A DNA stretch of 64,000 nt from Streptomyces sp. NBC_01262 (GCF_036226365.1 NZ_CP108462.1:6542501-6606500); one strand, 5' to 3'. Positions 27,421 to 35,380 are shown, counted from the stretch's first letter. Numbers and translations are program-made. The notes: generated by a model not told the origin, from the sequence alone.

Positions 27421-28614
27421 TCCACGATCAGCACTAGCCGGGTTCAGACCAGCCCGGATAAGCATCACACGTGCGGAGTTCTTATCCCTCGGGGATACGG
27501 TTCCGCAGGCGGTGCAAGTGTAGGTGCGCTCTCCCAGCGGCAGTGCGTGCTTGGCTCTCGCTCCGCAGTGCGCGCAGTCCATCGTGGTGTACGCGGGGTG
27601 TACCAGGTGCACGGCACGGCCGTGCTTACGGCCCATCTCGATGAGGGCCGCCTTGGTGGCGCCGATGGCGGCGTCGGCGGCTTTGCGGGCCATCGAAGTC
27701 TTGGCCAGGAACTTCGGCTTGAAGTCCTCCACGGCGAGAGCGCTGTGGTTGCGGGCCAGGGACTTGGCCCACTTGCGGGCGGTGTCCTGGCGCTGTCGGG
27801 CGACCTTCTTGTGCAGCTTCGCGGCCTGCTTCTGCGCGGCCTTGTAGCCGTTCGATCTGGCCTTTCCCTTCTTGGGCTTGCGCCGGGCCATCATCCGCTG
27901 GTGGCGCGCGAGCCTTTGGGCGGCCTTCTTGCCGTGCTCGGCGTGGGGCAGGTCGTGGAGGTCACTGGTGGTGGTCGCGGTCTCCTTGACACCCCAGTCG
28001 ATACCGATCACACGCCCGGTCTCCGGAAGCGGCTGCGCCTCGGCGGGGACAACGAACGAGCAGTACCAATGACCGAGGCTGTCCTGACAGACGCGCACTG
28101 AGGACGGGGCGGTGAGCAGGTCCCTCGACCAGACGACCGTCAGCACGATGCCTCCGGCCAAGTGCAGACGTCCGTCCTTGAGGCGGAATCCGCGCTTGGT
28201 GTAGTTGAGGCTCGGCAGCGACTCACGTTTTTTCTTGTACTTGGGCATCCCGGCCCGGCCTGCCATGGGCAGCCGGTCCTTGATGTCTTTCTGTGCCTTG
28301 GCGCGGGACTTGCCGAAGTCCCGGATCAATTGCTGCTGCGGAACGCTGGAGCCCTCACGCAGCCACGTTGTACGGGCACGGGCCTCGGTCAGCATCTTGT
28401 CGAGCTGCGCTGGACCGCAGGTGCTCTTGTCTGTGTCCTCGGGGCGGTTCTGGTTCCAGGCGTGGGCCTGCTTTGACTTGGCCACGCACTCGTTCCAGAT
28501 CCACCGGCACCGGTCCCACTCCGCCGTCAGTGCGGCGAGCGCGGTGGACGACACGCGAAGCCGGAATGTCCACCGGGCGTGCCCGGCGTCTTCCGTTTCC
28601 TTTAGTGTCGTCAT
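27385..28614 (-). CDS. TnpB-type RNA-guided endonuclease (IS200/IS605 OrfB)
   Basis: The 409-residue protein has an N-terminal helical/WED-like region and a split RuvC nuclease with Asp206 (GIDWG), Glu296 (AVEDFK) and Asp377 (RDKNSA). The zinc ribbon Cys347-x2-Cys350 and Cys367-x2-Cys370 lies before the last RuvC motif. All expected catalytic residues are present, so it is probably active as a TAM-dependent, guide-directed nuclease. No TnpA Y1 transposase is encoded. ATG at 28614 is six bases from a TATTAT -10, predicting a leaderless mRNA. The C-terminus overlaps the omega RNA hairpins. A ribbon-helix-helix gene diverges from it. Confidence 0.92.
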   Translation of the reverse strand: MTTLKETEDAGHARWTFRLRVSSTALAALTAEWDRCRWIWNECVAKSKQAHAWNQNRPEDTDKSTCGPAQLDKMLTEARARTTWLREGSSVPQQQLIRDFGKSRAKAQKDIKDRLPMAGRAGMPKYKKKRESLPSLNYTKRGFRLKDGRLHLAGGIVLTVVWSRDLLTAPSSVRVCQDSLGHWYCSFVVPAEAQPLPETGRVIGIDWGVKETATTTSDLHDLPHAEHGKKAAQRLARHQRMMARRKPKKGKARSNGYKAAQKQAAKLHKKVARQRQDTARKWAKSLARNHSALAVEDFKPKFLAKTSMARKAADAAIGATKAALIEMGRKHGRAVHLVHPAYTTMDCAHCGARAKHALPLGERTYTCTACGTVSPRDKNSARVMLIRAGLNPASADRGRPAQAPPGQAA

Positions 28615-28631
28615 GCCCTCATAATAGCACC
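28615..28631. promoter_or_regulatory. overlapping divergent -10 elements between tnpB and the RHH gene
   Basis: Only 17 bp separate the two ATG codons. On the plus strand CATAAT (28620-28625) is followed by six bases and the RHH ATG. On the minus strand TATTAT (28626-28621) is followed by six bases and the tnpB ATG. The two -10 hexamers share five base pairs, so one polymerase at a time can open this site. Both transcripts would be leaderless. Confidence 0.65.
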
Positions 28632-28847
28632 ATGATCGATGAGGTACGCATGACTCTCCGACTCCCCGAAAACCTCCGTGACCGGTTGCGCGCTCACGCA
28701 AGGTCCGAACGCCGGTCCCTCAACTCTGAGCTGGTGTACATGCTGGAGGTTGGCCTCCGCGCCATGGGAGCAGACGCCGAGTCGCCCGGCGGCGATTCGG
28801 CTTCGCCTGCCCCGCTACGCGGGAAGCCGGGTTCCTCCCCCGTCTGA
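28632..28847 (+). CDS. ribbon-helix-helix (Arc-like) protein divergent from tnpB
   Basis: The 71-residue protein reads MIDEVRMTLRLPENLRDRLR at its start: a beta strand (VRMTLRLP) and two helices ending SLNSELVYMLEVGL. This is the RHH fold of Arc/CopG/Omega regulators. The last 20 or so residues are Gly/Ser/Pro-rich because the frame runs through a structured DNA/RNA element (28798-28857). It probably binds the 17-bp divergent promoter and controls both itself and tnpB. It could instead be an orphan antitoxin-like protein. Confidence 0.75.
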   Translation: MIDEVRMTLRLPENLRDRLRAHARSERRSLNSELVYMLEVGLRAMGADAESPGGDSASPAPLRGKPGSSPV

Positions 28848-28857
28848 TGGCCGGGGC
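28798..28857 (+). repeat. structured element over the 3' end of the RHH gene, possible element end
   Basis: CGGCTT (28798-28803) pairs with AAGCCG (28824-28829), enclosing CCCGC/GCGGG (28811-28823). A second, weaker CCCC/GGGG pair spans 28837-28856, with the RHH stop codon in its loop, followed by GGGGCATCCTCC. The layout resembles the hairpin-rich right end of tnpB, but on the other strand. It may be the left end of the TnpB element or an independent RNA. Confidence 0.4.
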
Positions 28858-28949
28858 ATCCTCCGGTTCGTCGGTGCGAAGTGTGCCTGTAGGTTCCGTC
28901 GTTCCATACGTCAGGGCCACCGTGTCCCACTGAGAGAGGTCAGACGGCA

Positions 28950-29477
28950 TTGCCCGAACTCATAACTCCGCACATCCGCGTTCACGCCTCGTATGTCGCG
29001 GCCATAGCGGAGTTCCGTGCGGAGGGGCGCGGCGCGCCCGGCGAGATCTCCTCCATCGGGCTTGCCATCCGCGAGTACGGCGACCGCTGGCACGAGGCTG
29101 AGGTCTTCGCCGAGTACGTCGCCCGGGTCCGGACCCTCACCCCCGACCCCATCGCCCTGTCCACCACCCTCTGGTACGTCGACGGCCCCCGCTTCCTCGG
29201 CCGCCTCGCCATCCGCCACGAACTCACCCCACCCTGGGGCCAGTTCATCGGTCACATCGGCTACGACGTCCGCCCCGGCGCCCGGCGCCAGGGCCACGCC
29301 ACGGCGATGCTGCGGGCCGCGCTCCCGCACGCGTACGGGCTGGGCCTCGACCCCGCGCTCGTCACCTGCGACACCGGCAACGTCCCGTCCCGCAAGGTCA
29401 TCGAGGCCTGCGGCGGCCGATTCGCCGACGAAATGGACGGCAAGCTGCGCTATTGGGTACCCACCGGCATCAACTAG
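28950..29477 (+). CDS. GNAT family N-acetyltransferase
   Basis: The 175-residue protein has the GNAT core. A beta strand (FIGHIGYDVRPG) leads into the acetyl-CoA pyrophosphate loop RRQGHA at residues 112-117, followed by a helix with LRAALPHA. The late ACGGRF segment corresponds to the substrate/CoA beta bulge. The TTG start at 28950 has GAGAGAGG 10 bases upstream. Substrate is unknown. It opens a short plus-strand run with the repetitive membrane protein and the VOC protein. Confidence 0.88.
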   Translation: MPELITPHIRVHASYVAAIAEFRAEGRGAPGEISSIGLAIREYGDRWHEAEVFAEYVARVRTLTPDPIALSTTLWYVDGPRFLGRLAIRHELTPPWGQFIGHIGYDVRPGARRQGHATAMLRAALPHAYGLGLDPALVTCDTGNVPSRKVIEACGGRFADEMDGKLRYWVPTGIN

Positions 29478-29486
29478 CGTGCCCCC

Positions 29487-30389
29487 ATGCATGAACGGGG
29501 GAACTACGAGAAATACGACGCGGCGCCGTCCGGCGACGGCTGCCTGACCGCCGCGATACGGCTGCCCGTGCGGATCGTCGCGCTGGTGATCCTGCTACCG
29601 GTGCGCATGGCCTGGGACGCGCTCATGGCTCTCGGTCGCGCCCTGAATCGGTATGCGCTCGCCCCGGTCGGACGTGCGATTGCCTGGCTGCTGCGGTGGC
29701 TGCTTGTGGTGCCGGCGGTTGCGCTCTGGCGGTACGTACTGGCGCCGGTGGGACGGCTGCTGGGCGCGGGGTTGGTCTGGCTGTGGCGGTACGTGGTCGC
29801 GCCGGTGGGACTCGGTCTGGCCTGGCTGGGCCGGGTGCTCGTTGTCCTACCGCTGGTCGCCCTGTGGCGATACGTCGTCGTGCCGGTGGCGCTCGGCCTG
29901 GCCTGGGCACTGCGGATGTTCGGTGTAGGTCTGGCGTGGCTGGGCCGGGTGCTTCTGGTGGTGCCGCTGGCCGCGTTGTGGCGGTACGTACTGGCGCCGG
30001 TAGGGCGCGCGCTCGCCTGGACGCTCGGGATGCTGGGCGTGGGGCTGGCGTGGCTGGCGCGGGTGCTCCTGGTGCTGCCGCTCGTCGCGCTGTACCGGTA
30101 CGTGCTCGCGCCCGTCGGCCGTGAGATCTGGGCCGCTCTGCGGTGGGCCTGGCGCGTCGCCGGGTACATCTCGCGCGCCCTCGGGCGGGTGCTGGCATGG
30201 CTCGGCCGGGTGCTCGTTGTGGTGCCGGTGCGGTGGGCGTGGCAGACCCTCGTCAGCCCGGCGGGCCGCTGGCTGCGGCAGAGTGTGTGGTGGCCGGTCA
30301 AGCGAGCCCTGGCCCAGGCCCGCGACACCGTCCGCCAGGTCCGGGCGGACGTGCGTCGGGCTCTGTTCGGGGTCTCGGAGGACCGGTGA
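29487..30389 (+). CDS. repetitive hydrophobic membrane protein with RY-x3-PV units
   Basis: The 300-residue protein is built from about six copies of a unit centred on RY-x-LAPVG: RYALAPVGR, RYVLAPVGR, RYVVAPVGL, RYVVVPVAL, RYVLAPVGR and RYVLAPVGR. Between them lie hydrophobic or amphipathic stretches such as LAWLGRVLVVLPLVAL. Spacing between units is about 22-45 residues. Trp and Arg are strongly enriched, and the C-terminal 60 residues are basic and soluble. It probably lies along or in the membrane, but no transport or catalytic motif is visible. It ends in a GTGA overlap with the VOC gene. I do not recognise a family with known function. Confidence 0.7.
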   Translation: MHERGNYEKYDAAPSGDGCLTAAIRLPVRIVALVILLPVRMAWDALMALGRALNRYALAPVGRAIAWLLRWLLVVPAVALWRYVLAPVGRLLGAGLVWLWRYVVAPVGLGLAWLGRVLVVLPLVALWRYVVVPVALGLAWALRMFGVGLAWLGRVLLVVPLAALWRYVLAPVGRALAWTLGMLGVGLAWLARVLLVLPLVALYRYVLAPVGREIWAALRWAWRVAGYISRALGRVLAWLGRVLVVVPVRWAWQTLVSPAGRWLRQSVWWPVKRALAQARDTVRQVRADVRRALFGVSEDR

Positions 30390-30772
30390 CCCATCGCAGC
30401 CGCGCGTACGCCGTCCTCATCGACACGCCCCGCGAGGACGCCCCGGCGTCGGCCGCCTTCTGGGCGGGGGCACTCGGCGTGGAGGCGCGGGAGGTGCCGG
30501 GGGAGGAGCAGTTCACCGTGCTGAGCGCGGATGCGGTGCCGGGGCTGGTGGTCGCCGTCCAGGCGGTGGATGACGCGCCGCGCTTCCACGTCGACGTCGA
30601 GACGGACGACGTGGAGGCGGAGACCGCACGGCTGGTGGCGCTGGGGGCCGTTGAGGTGTCACGCTGGCTGGAGTGCCGGGTGCTGCGGGCGCCCGGCGGG
30701 CATCTGGTGTGCGTGATTCCGGTGCACAGTGATGCTGGGTTCTTCGCGGAGCATGCGCGGGTGTGGGGGTAG
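30386..30772 (+). CDS. VOC (glyoxalase/bleomycin-resistance fold) family protein
   Basis: The 128-residue protein has the paired beta-alpha-beta-beta-beta layout of the VOC superfamily: AYAVLIDTP, then ASAAFWAGALG (the typical first helix), FHVDVETDDVEAETARLVALGA, and a late PGGHLVCVIPV strand. The GTG start overlaps the stop of the membrane protein by GTGA, so the two are coupled. Metal ligands are not all evident; the substrate is unknown. Confidence 0.82.
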   Translation: MTHRSRAYAVLIDTPREDAPASAAFWAGALGVEAREVPGEEQFTVLSADAVPGLVVAVQAVDDAPRFHVDVETDDVEAETARLVALGAVEVSRWLECRVLRAPGGHLVCVIPVHSDAGFFAEHARVWG

Positions 30773-30778
30773 GCGGGG

Positions 30779-33073
30779 CTACGGCTCCTGCGCCCGGCGG
30801 CGGGCGTCGGCGGCTTCGGTGGGGGCGTTGGCGCGGGCGTAGGCGTCGGCGGCCTGGCGCCAGGCGGTGCGGGCTGCGGTTGGGTCGCCGGTGGCCTGGT
30901 GGGCGACGGCGAGGTTGTACAGGGCGCGGCCGGTCTCATACCAGTTGTCGTACCCCGCGAACAGCTCCAGCGCTGAGCGGTAGGCGTCGATGGCCTCCGT
31001 CGCCCGGCCCGCCACCCGCAGGACGACGCCGAGGTTGCTCCACGCCATGGCCTCGTTGTTGCGGTCGCCCGTTTCCTGGCAGATGTTGCGGTCCCGGGTG
31101 TGGGCGTCGATGGCCTCCGTCACCCGGTCCAACACCTGGAGAGCGATGCCGAGGTTGTTCCACGCCTGGGCTTCGCGGTTGCGGTCGCCGGTGGCCTGGA
31201 ACAGGTCTCGGGCCCGGGTGTGGGCGTCGATGGCCTCCGTCACCCGGTCCGACACCTGGAGAGCGATGCCGAGGCCGTTCCACGCCACGGCTTCGTTGTT
31301 GTGGTCGTCCGTGGCCTGGAACAGTTCTCGGGCCCGGGTATGGGCCTCGATCGCCTCCGCCGCCCGGCCCGCCTCCACCAGGGCGAGGCCGAGGCCGTTC
31401 CATGCTCTGGCCTCGCGGGGCTGGTCGCCGGTGCGGGCGGCGGCCCGTTGGGCGCACCGGCACACGGTGATCTGGTCGTCGAAGTACCGCCGCCAGTCCA
31501 GGTACACGCCCAGGCACAGGGCCAGGTCGACGGCGGTGGGAGCGTGGCGGTCGTCGTCGGCCCACTGGGCGGCGGCCACCAGATTCGCCCGCTCCGCATC
31601 CAGCCACTCCAACGCCTCCACGCGGCCTGCGAACAGCGGAGGCACCGGCAACCCCGGCAGCCACCGCAGATGGTCATCGGCGGCCTCCGTCCAGCGGTAG
31701 TAGAACTCCAGCAGCCGCTCACGCGCCGCCTCGGCCTCCCCCGATGCTTCCGCCAGCCCAGCCGCGTACGCCCGCACCAGGTCGTGCAACCGCCACCGCG
31801 TACGGCCGCTGGCTCGCTCGATGAGGTGGGCGCGTTCCAGGCCCTTCAGGGGCGGCGCGTCGTCCTCCACCAAGGGGGCGATGGCGTCGTTGCCGACGTC
31901 TGGGCCGGGGGCCACCGCGAGCAACCGCAGGAGGCGCTTCTGCTCCTCGGACAGGCGGCGGTACGAGAGGTCGAGGGTGGCGCGGACGCTGCGCTCACCG
32001 TCGTCGAGGTCGAGTTCGTTCGCCAACTCGGCGACCGGCATGCCCAGGTCAGCGACGAGCAGGGCTGCCGCGATCTGGAGGGCGAGCGGGAGATGACCGC
32101 ACAGAGTGGCCAGCTGCTTTGCCCCGGCCGGGTCGTCGAGGATGCGGTGATCGGTCGGGTCGGCGGCGCGCAGGGCGCGGTCGAGGAGGTCGTAGGCGTC
32201 CTCGGGCGGGAGTACGCCAAGCGGCAGTAGCCGCGCACCGAGCTGCGGAAGCTTGTCACGCGAGGTCACGAGCACGCGGTGCCGTGAGTCGCCCGGGAGG
32301 AGTGGGCGGATCTGACCGGGTGAGGAGGCGTTGTCGACGAGGATCAGCGTCGGCTCGCGGTCGGCGAGGGCGGCGCGGTAGAAAGCGGCACGTTCGTCGC
32401 CCGTCACCGGGATGTGCTCGGGCGGGATGCCCATGGCCCGCAGCAGGGACTGCAGGGCGAGGTCGGCGGTCACCGGCACCTCGTCGTAGCCGTGCAGGTC
32501 GACGAAGAGCGCGCCGCCCGGGAACCAGCCGCGCGCTCGCGCCTCATGCCCGGCGATCACCGCCAGCGCGGTCTTGCCGATACCGCCGAGCCCGGACACC
32601 GCCGCGACCAGCACCGCCGCCTCCGGGTCGGACGCCGCCGGGCCCAGAGCCTCCAGCAGCCTCGCCAGTTCGTCGCCTCGGCCCGTGAAGCCCGTGGCCC
32701 GGGCGGGCAGCGCGTCCAGGGCCACCGGGGCGGGCCCGGCGGGCGGGAGGACGACCTGTATGCCGTTCACCTGGCCCAGGAAGACGCCGCCCCCGAAGTC
32801 CACGTGATCGCCCCGATACCAGGCCGCTCCGCTGCCCGCCGTGTGCCGGTCCATGGCCGCCGCCACGGCCGCCCGCTCGCCGTCGCCCAGCAGGCGTTGG
32901 AGGCCGGCGCCCCACTCCCGTAACCGCTCCCGCCGCGCGGGGTCGGCGGCGGCCTCCGCCAGCGCCGCCGAGTCGGTGCGGCCGTCCAGAACTGCGGCCA
33001 AGCCGGCCAGCGCGCGCCGCCCCGCGTCCCCCGCCGCGCCCTCGGCGAGCGCCGCCAGCAGTGACCCGTCCAT
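30779..33073 (-). CDS. STAND NTPase with TPR repeats (NB-ARC-TPR, NLR-like), copy 1
   Basis: The 764-residue protein starts with a helical, Ala-rich N-terminal domain (about 1-80) and a short beta segment around FLGQVNGIQVV. The NB-ARC module follows: Walker A GLGGIGKTAL (161-170), Walker B LILVDNASS (about 243-251), VLVTSRDK (sensor) and GHLPLAL (GxP). An LHDLVRAYA segment stands where NLR proteins have the MHD motif. At least four 40-residue TPR units follow (for example EAVAWNGLGIALQVSDR). Such proteins are signal-sensing switches; several bacterial relatives defend against phage. It has no SARP domain, so it is not AfsR. The C-terminal half is nearly identical to the product of 35407-37482. 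Confidence 0.88.
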   Translation of the reverse strand: MDGSLLAALAEGAAGDAGRRALAGLAAVLDGRTDSAALAEAAADPARRERLREWGAGLQRLLGDGERAAVAAAMDRHTAGSGAAWYRGDHVDFGGGVFLGQVNGIQVVLPPAGPAPVALDALPARATGFTGRGDELARLLEALGPAASDPEAAVLVAAVSGLGGIGKTALAVIAGHEARARGWFPGGALFVDLHGYDEVPVTADLALQSLLRAMGIPPEHIPVTGDERAAFYRAALADREPTLILVDNASSPGQIRPLLPGDSRHRVLVTSRDKLPQLGARLLPLGVLPPEDAYDLLDRALRAADPTDHRILDDPAGAKQLATLCGHLPLALQIAAALLVADLGMPVAELANELDLDDGERSVRATLDLSYRRLSEEQKRLLRLLAVAPGPDVGNDAIAPLVEDDAPPLKGLERAHLIERASGRTRWRLHDLVRAYAAGLAEASGEAEAARERLLEFYYRWTEAADDHLRWLPGLPVPPLFAGRVEALEWLDAERANLVAAAQWADDDRHAPTAVDLALCLGVYLDWRRYFDDQITVCRCAQRAAARTGDQPREARAWNGLGLALVEAGRAAEAIEAHTRARELFQATDDHNNEAVAWNGLGIALQVSDRVTEAIDAHTRARDLFQATGDRNREAQAWNNLGIALQVLDRVTEAIDAHTRDRNICQETGDRNNEAMAWSNLGVVLRVAGRATEAIDAYRSALELFAGYDNWYETGRALYNLAVAHQATGDPTAARTAWRQAADAYARANAPTEAADARRRAQEP

Positions 33074-33183
33074 CGCGTCAGCCCACCGTCCGTGTTCAGA
33101 TACCCATAGTGGACTAATCCGCTGTAGCTGGAGCCCGCTTGAGGAGACTCGACTGCCGCAGAGAGAAGTGTCCGCCTCGGCGT

Positions 33184-33216
33184 TCGATATCGCGCATCGC
33201 TGAATTTGATATCATT
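33184..33216. promoter_or_regulatory. twin GATATC dyads upstream of vapB, candidate autoregulatory operator
   Basis: CGATATCG at 33185-33192 and TGATATCA at 33207-33214 are two palindromes 22 bp apart, two helical turns, so a VapBC complex could bind both on one DNA face. They lie 36-66 bp before the vapB start. Confidence 0.5.
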
Positions 33217-33251
33217 GCCGGGTTGCGTGCTTGCGGACAGAGGAGGACATG

Positions 33252-33467
33252 ATGGCTCGAACTGTCATAGACATCGATGACGAGATGCTGACCGAGGCCG
33301 CTGAGATCTTCGGTACGACGACGAAGGTTGCGACCGTGAACGCGGCTTTGGAAGACGCGATCAAGCGTCGCAAGCGGGCATCGTTCCTCAGCTGGCTCGC
33401 AGAAGGCGGGCTTCCCGATCTGACCGGCCCGGTCGAGACTGTCGGCGACCCGCACAGGGCCGCATGA
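33252..33467 (+). CDS. vapB: VapB-type antitoxin
   Basis: The 71-residue protein begins MARTVIDIDDEMLTEAAEIF, the ribbon-helix-helix DNA-binding start of the VapB/DUF2191 family, with a C-terminal toxin-wrapping region (SFLSWLAEGGLPDL). ATG at 33252 is chosen because AGGAGG is then five bases upstream. It overlaps vapC by ATGA. It should neutralise VapC and repress the operon, probably through the twin palindromes upstream. Confidence 0.88.
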   Translation: MARTVIDIDDEMLTEAAEIFGTTTKVATVNAALEDAIKRRKRASFLSWLAEGGLPDLTGPVETVGDPHRAA

Positions 33468-33880
33468 GCGAGCGCTTCCTCATCGACAAGTCCGCCCTTG
33501 CCCGCTATCCGAAGCCGGCTGTACGCGCAGTCATCGACCCACTGGACAACGCGGGACTGCTCGCCGTGTGCGGGGCCGTCGAGCTTGAAGTCATGCACAG
33601 CGCCCGGTCCAAAGCGGACGCAGAACGCATCAGGGGCGAGATGCGGGGCTTCGACTGGCTTCCTACTCCCGACGAAGCGTGGGACCGTGCCCTGGATGTG
33701 CAGACGCGGCTCATCGCGGCCGGGAACTGGAAGGCCCTCTCGGTCTCGGACCTGGTCATCGCCGCTACGGCCGAGCGCAATGGCGTGACCGTCCTGCACT
33801 ACGACGGCGACTACGACATGATCGCGAGCGTGACCGGTCAGCCCACGCGTTGGGTGGTCCCTGCCGGAACCGCCGACTGA
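33464..33880 (+). CDS. vapC: VapC-type PIN domain toxin (ribonuclease)
   Basis: The 138-residue PIN protein has the acidic residues expected for a Mg-dependent RNase site: Asp8 (LIDKSAL), Glu40/Glu42 (VELEV), Asp96 (SVSDLVIAA) and Asp114/Asp116 (HYDGDYD). VapC toxins cut tRNA or rRNA when the antitoxin is lost. It overlaps vapB by four bases. The pair sits between two STAND NTPase genes in the accessory island. Confidence 0.9.
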   Translation: MSERFLIDKSALARYPKPAVRAVIDPLDNAGLLAVCGAVELEVMHSARSKADAERIRGEMRGFDWLPTPDEAWDRALDVQTRLIAAGNWKALSVSDLVIAATAERNGVTVLHYDGDYDMIASVTGQPTRWVVPAGTAD

Positions 33881-33882
33881 CC

Positions 33883-34080
33883 TCAGTCGAGGGCAGCGGC
33901 GTCCGGGCCGGCCGCGAAGCCCACGAACGCGGCCCAGGCCGTTGGCGTGACGGCCAGGGTGGGCCCGCCCTGGTCCTTGGAGTCGCGTACGCGGACCGCG
34001 TCCGGGCCGAGGGCGACCTCGACGCATTCCGCGCCCTCGCTGTCGCTGTAGCTGCTCTTGAACCAGTTCTCGTTGCTCAT
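33883..34080 (-). CDS. DUF397 domain protein
   Basis: The 65-residue protein has WFKSSYS, ECVEVA, VRVRDSK and WAAFVGF in DUF397 order. Its ATG overlaps the stop of the upstream XRE gene (ATGA), showing translational coupling. It converges on vapC with only 2 bp between stops. Confidence 0.9.
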   Translation of the reverse strand: MSNENWFKSSYSDSEGAECVEVALGPDAVRVRDSKDQGGPTLAVTPTAWAAFVGFAAGPDAAALD

Positions 34081-34931
34081 AGGTCTCTTGCCGCCTGCTC
34101 GATGAGAGACGCGGAGTCCTCAGCACCCAGAGCCTGGGCTCGGATGATGCTGTGGCGCTGCGCGAAGATGCTGACTTCGTTCCGGTCAGTGATCACCGTA
34201 CTGACCCCCTGCGTCTCTGTGTAGGCCATGGTCCGCCGCTCGGCAGACTCCAGAAGCGTCATCGACCCCAGGAGCCCCATGTGACTCCACTGCCGCATCG
34301 GCATCACCTGGATCGAGACGTTGCGCAGCCGACCGGCCTCCAGCAAACGCCGCAACTGCGCCGCCATCACCTTCTCGCCGCCGACCGGCCTGCGCAGCAC
34401 AGCCTCTTCGACCACGAACCCGAACACTGTGGTCTGCCGCATCGTCAGCAGTTCCTGTCGTTCAATGCGGGCCGCGACCCGCTGGTCGATCGTCTCGTCG
34501 TCAAGCGGCGGACAGTGGCCGCTGATCAGGGCACGGGCGTAGCCCTCCGTCTGCAACAAACCCGGGATCAACTGGCACGCGTACGAGTAGATCGTCACTG
34601 CCTCGCGCTCCATTTCCGCGAAGTCCTGGAACCGAGCCGGATACCGCTGCCGCCCCAGCTCCTCGATCGCCGCTTCCAACACCCCACCCGCGCCCAGGAC
34701 ATCGTCAGCCTTGCAGACGAACTCCGGCGGGGCGATGCGCCGCCCCTGCTCGTACGAGGCGATGGTCGACGGCGCGTATTGTGTCCGCTCGCCGAGTTCG
34801 GCCCGGCTGAGCCCTGCCCGCTCGCGCAGCCGCTTCACCTGGCGACCGAAGACCCGCAGGACGCCCGAGGCCGCAGGGCCTTCCGCTCCCGTGTCGGTTC
34901 CGGGCTCCGCCGGTTCCTGAAGACTCGTCAT
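34077..34931 (-). CDS. XRE-family regulator with DUF5753 (whiJ-like)
   Basis: The 284-residue protein has the HTH at about residues 30-68 (FGRQVKRLRERAGLSRAEL, then a recognition helix ending SYEQGRRI). The DUF5753 region follows with IPGLLQTEGYARA, FVVEEAVLRRPVGG and MPMRQWSHMGL. ATG at 34931 is preferred: GAGGGGG lies 9 bases upstream. A GTG 13 codons earlier is possible. With the DUF397 gene and the divergent ATPase remnant it forms a whiJ/abaA-type triad, a kind of locus linked to development and antibiotic control in Streptomyces. Confidence 0.9.
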   Translation of the reverse strand: MTSLQEPAEPGTDTGAEGPAASGVLRVFGRQVKRLRERAGLSRAELGERTQYAPSTIASYEQGRRIAPPEFVCKADDVLGAGGVLEAAIEELGRQRYPARFQDFAEMEREAVTIYSYACQLIPGLLQTEGYARALISGHCPPLDDETIDQRVAARIERQELLTMRQTTVFGFVVEEAVLRRPVGGEKVMAAQLRRLLEAGRLRNVSIQVMPMRQWSHMGLLGSMTLLESAERRTMAYTETQGVSTVITDRNEVSIFAQRHSIIRAQALGAEDSASLIEQAARDL

Positions 34932-35064
34932 GTCCGATGCCCCCTCGGTCACATACGCCGCCGCGTCCACGCGCCGCTGCTGGTCACGCTATTGGGGCGC
35001 CGGGATCGTTGTGGCCATGGCGTCCTAAACTCCCCCTTCCGAGAACGGTCTGCGCGAATTCGCG

Positions 35065-35380
35065 ATGCGCTTCACCTCGACTCCCCGTGGCGCCAACCTC
35101 GCCCGCCGCGTCGCCGCCCGCCACCTCGCCGAGTGGGGCCATGCCTACGCGACCGAGCCCCACGACACCGTCACGCTGATCGTGGCCGAACGACACCCGC
35201 ACAGAGCGCCGTCCGCCGGTCGGCGACCTCCAACCTCCGCCCTCGCAAGCGGAGTGGGGGCGGGGTCTGCTGCTGGTGGCGAGCCCGGCGGCCCGGTGGG
35301 CGATCACGGGGCGGCGGGGCGGCGGGCCGGGCAAGACGATCTGGGCGGAGGTCGGCACCGAGGGCGGCGGTCCGTCCTAA
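35065..35380 (+). pseudogene. broken HATPase_c (anti-sigma-factor-like) gene
   Basis: The first frame reads MRFTSTPRGANLARRVAARH, then EPHDTVTLIVAE, the start of Streptomyces ATP-binding regulators of the SpoIIAB/RsbW type. The frame is then lost. In another frame the sequence continues DTRTERRPPVGDL, WGRGLLLVA, RWAITG and KTIWAEV up to the TAA at 35378. That is the end of the same family. The middle, about 60-70 residues carrying the ATP-binding N and G1 boxes, is missing. This is an internal deletion with frameshift, so the gene should be non-functional. Confidence 0.75.
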
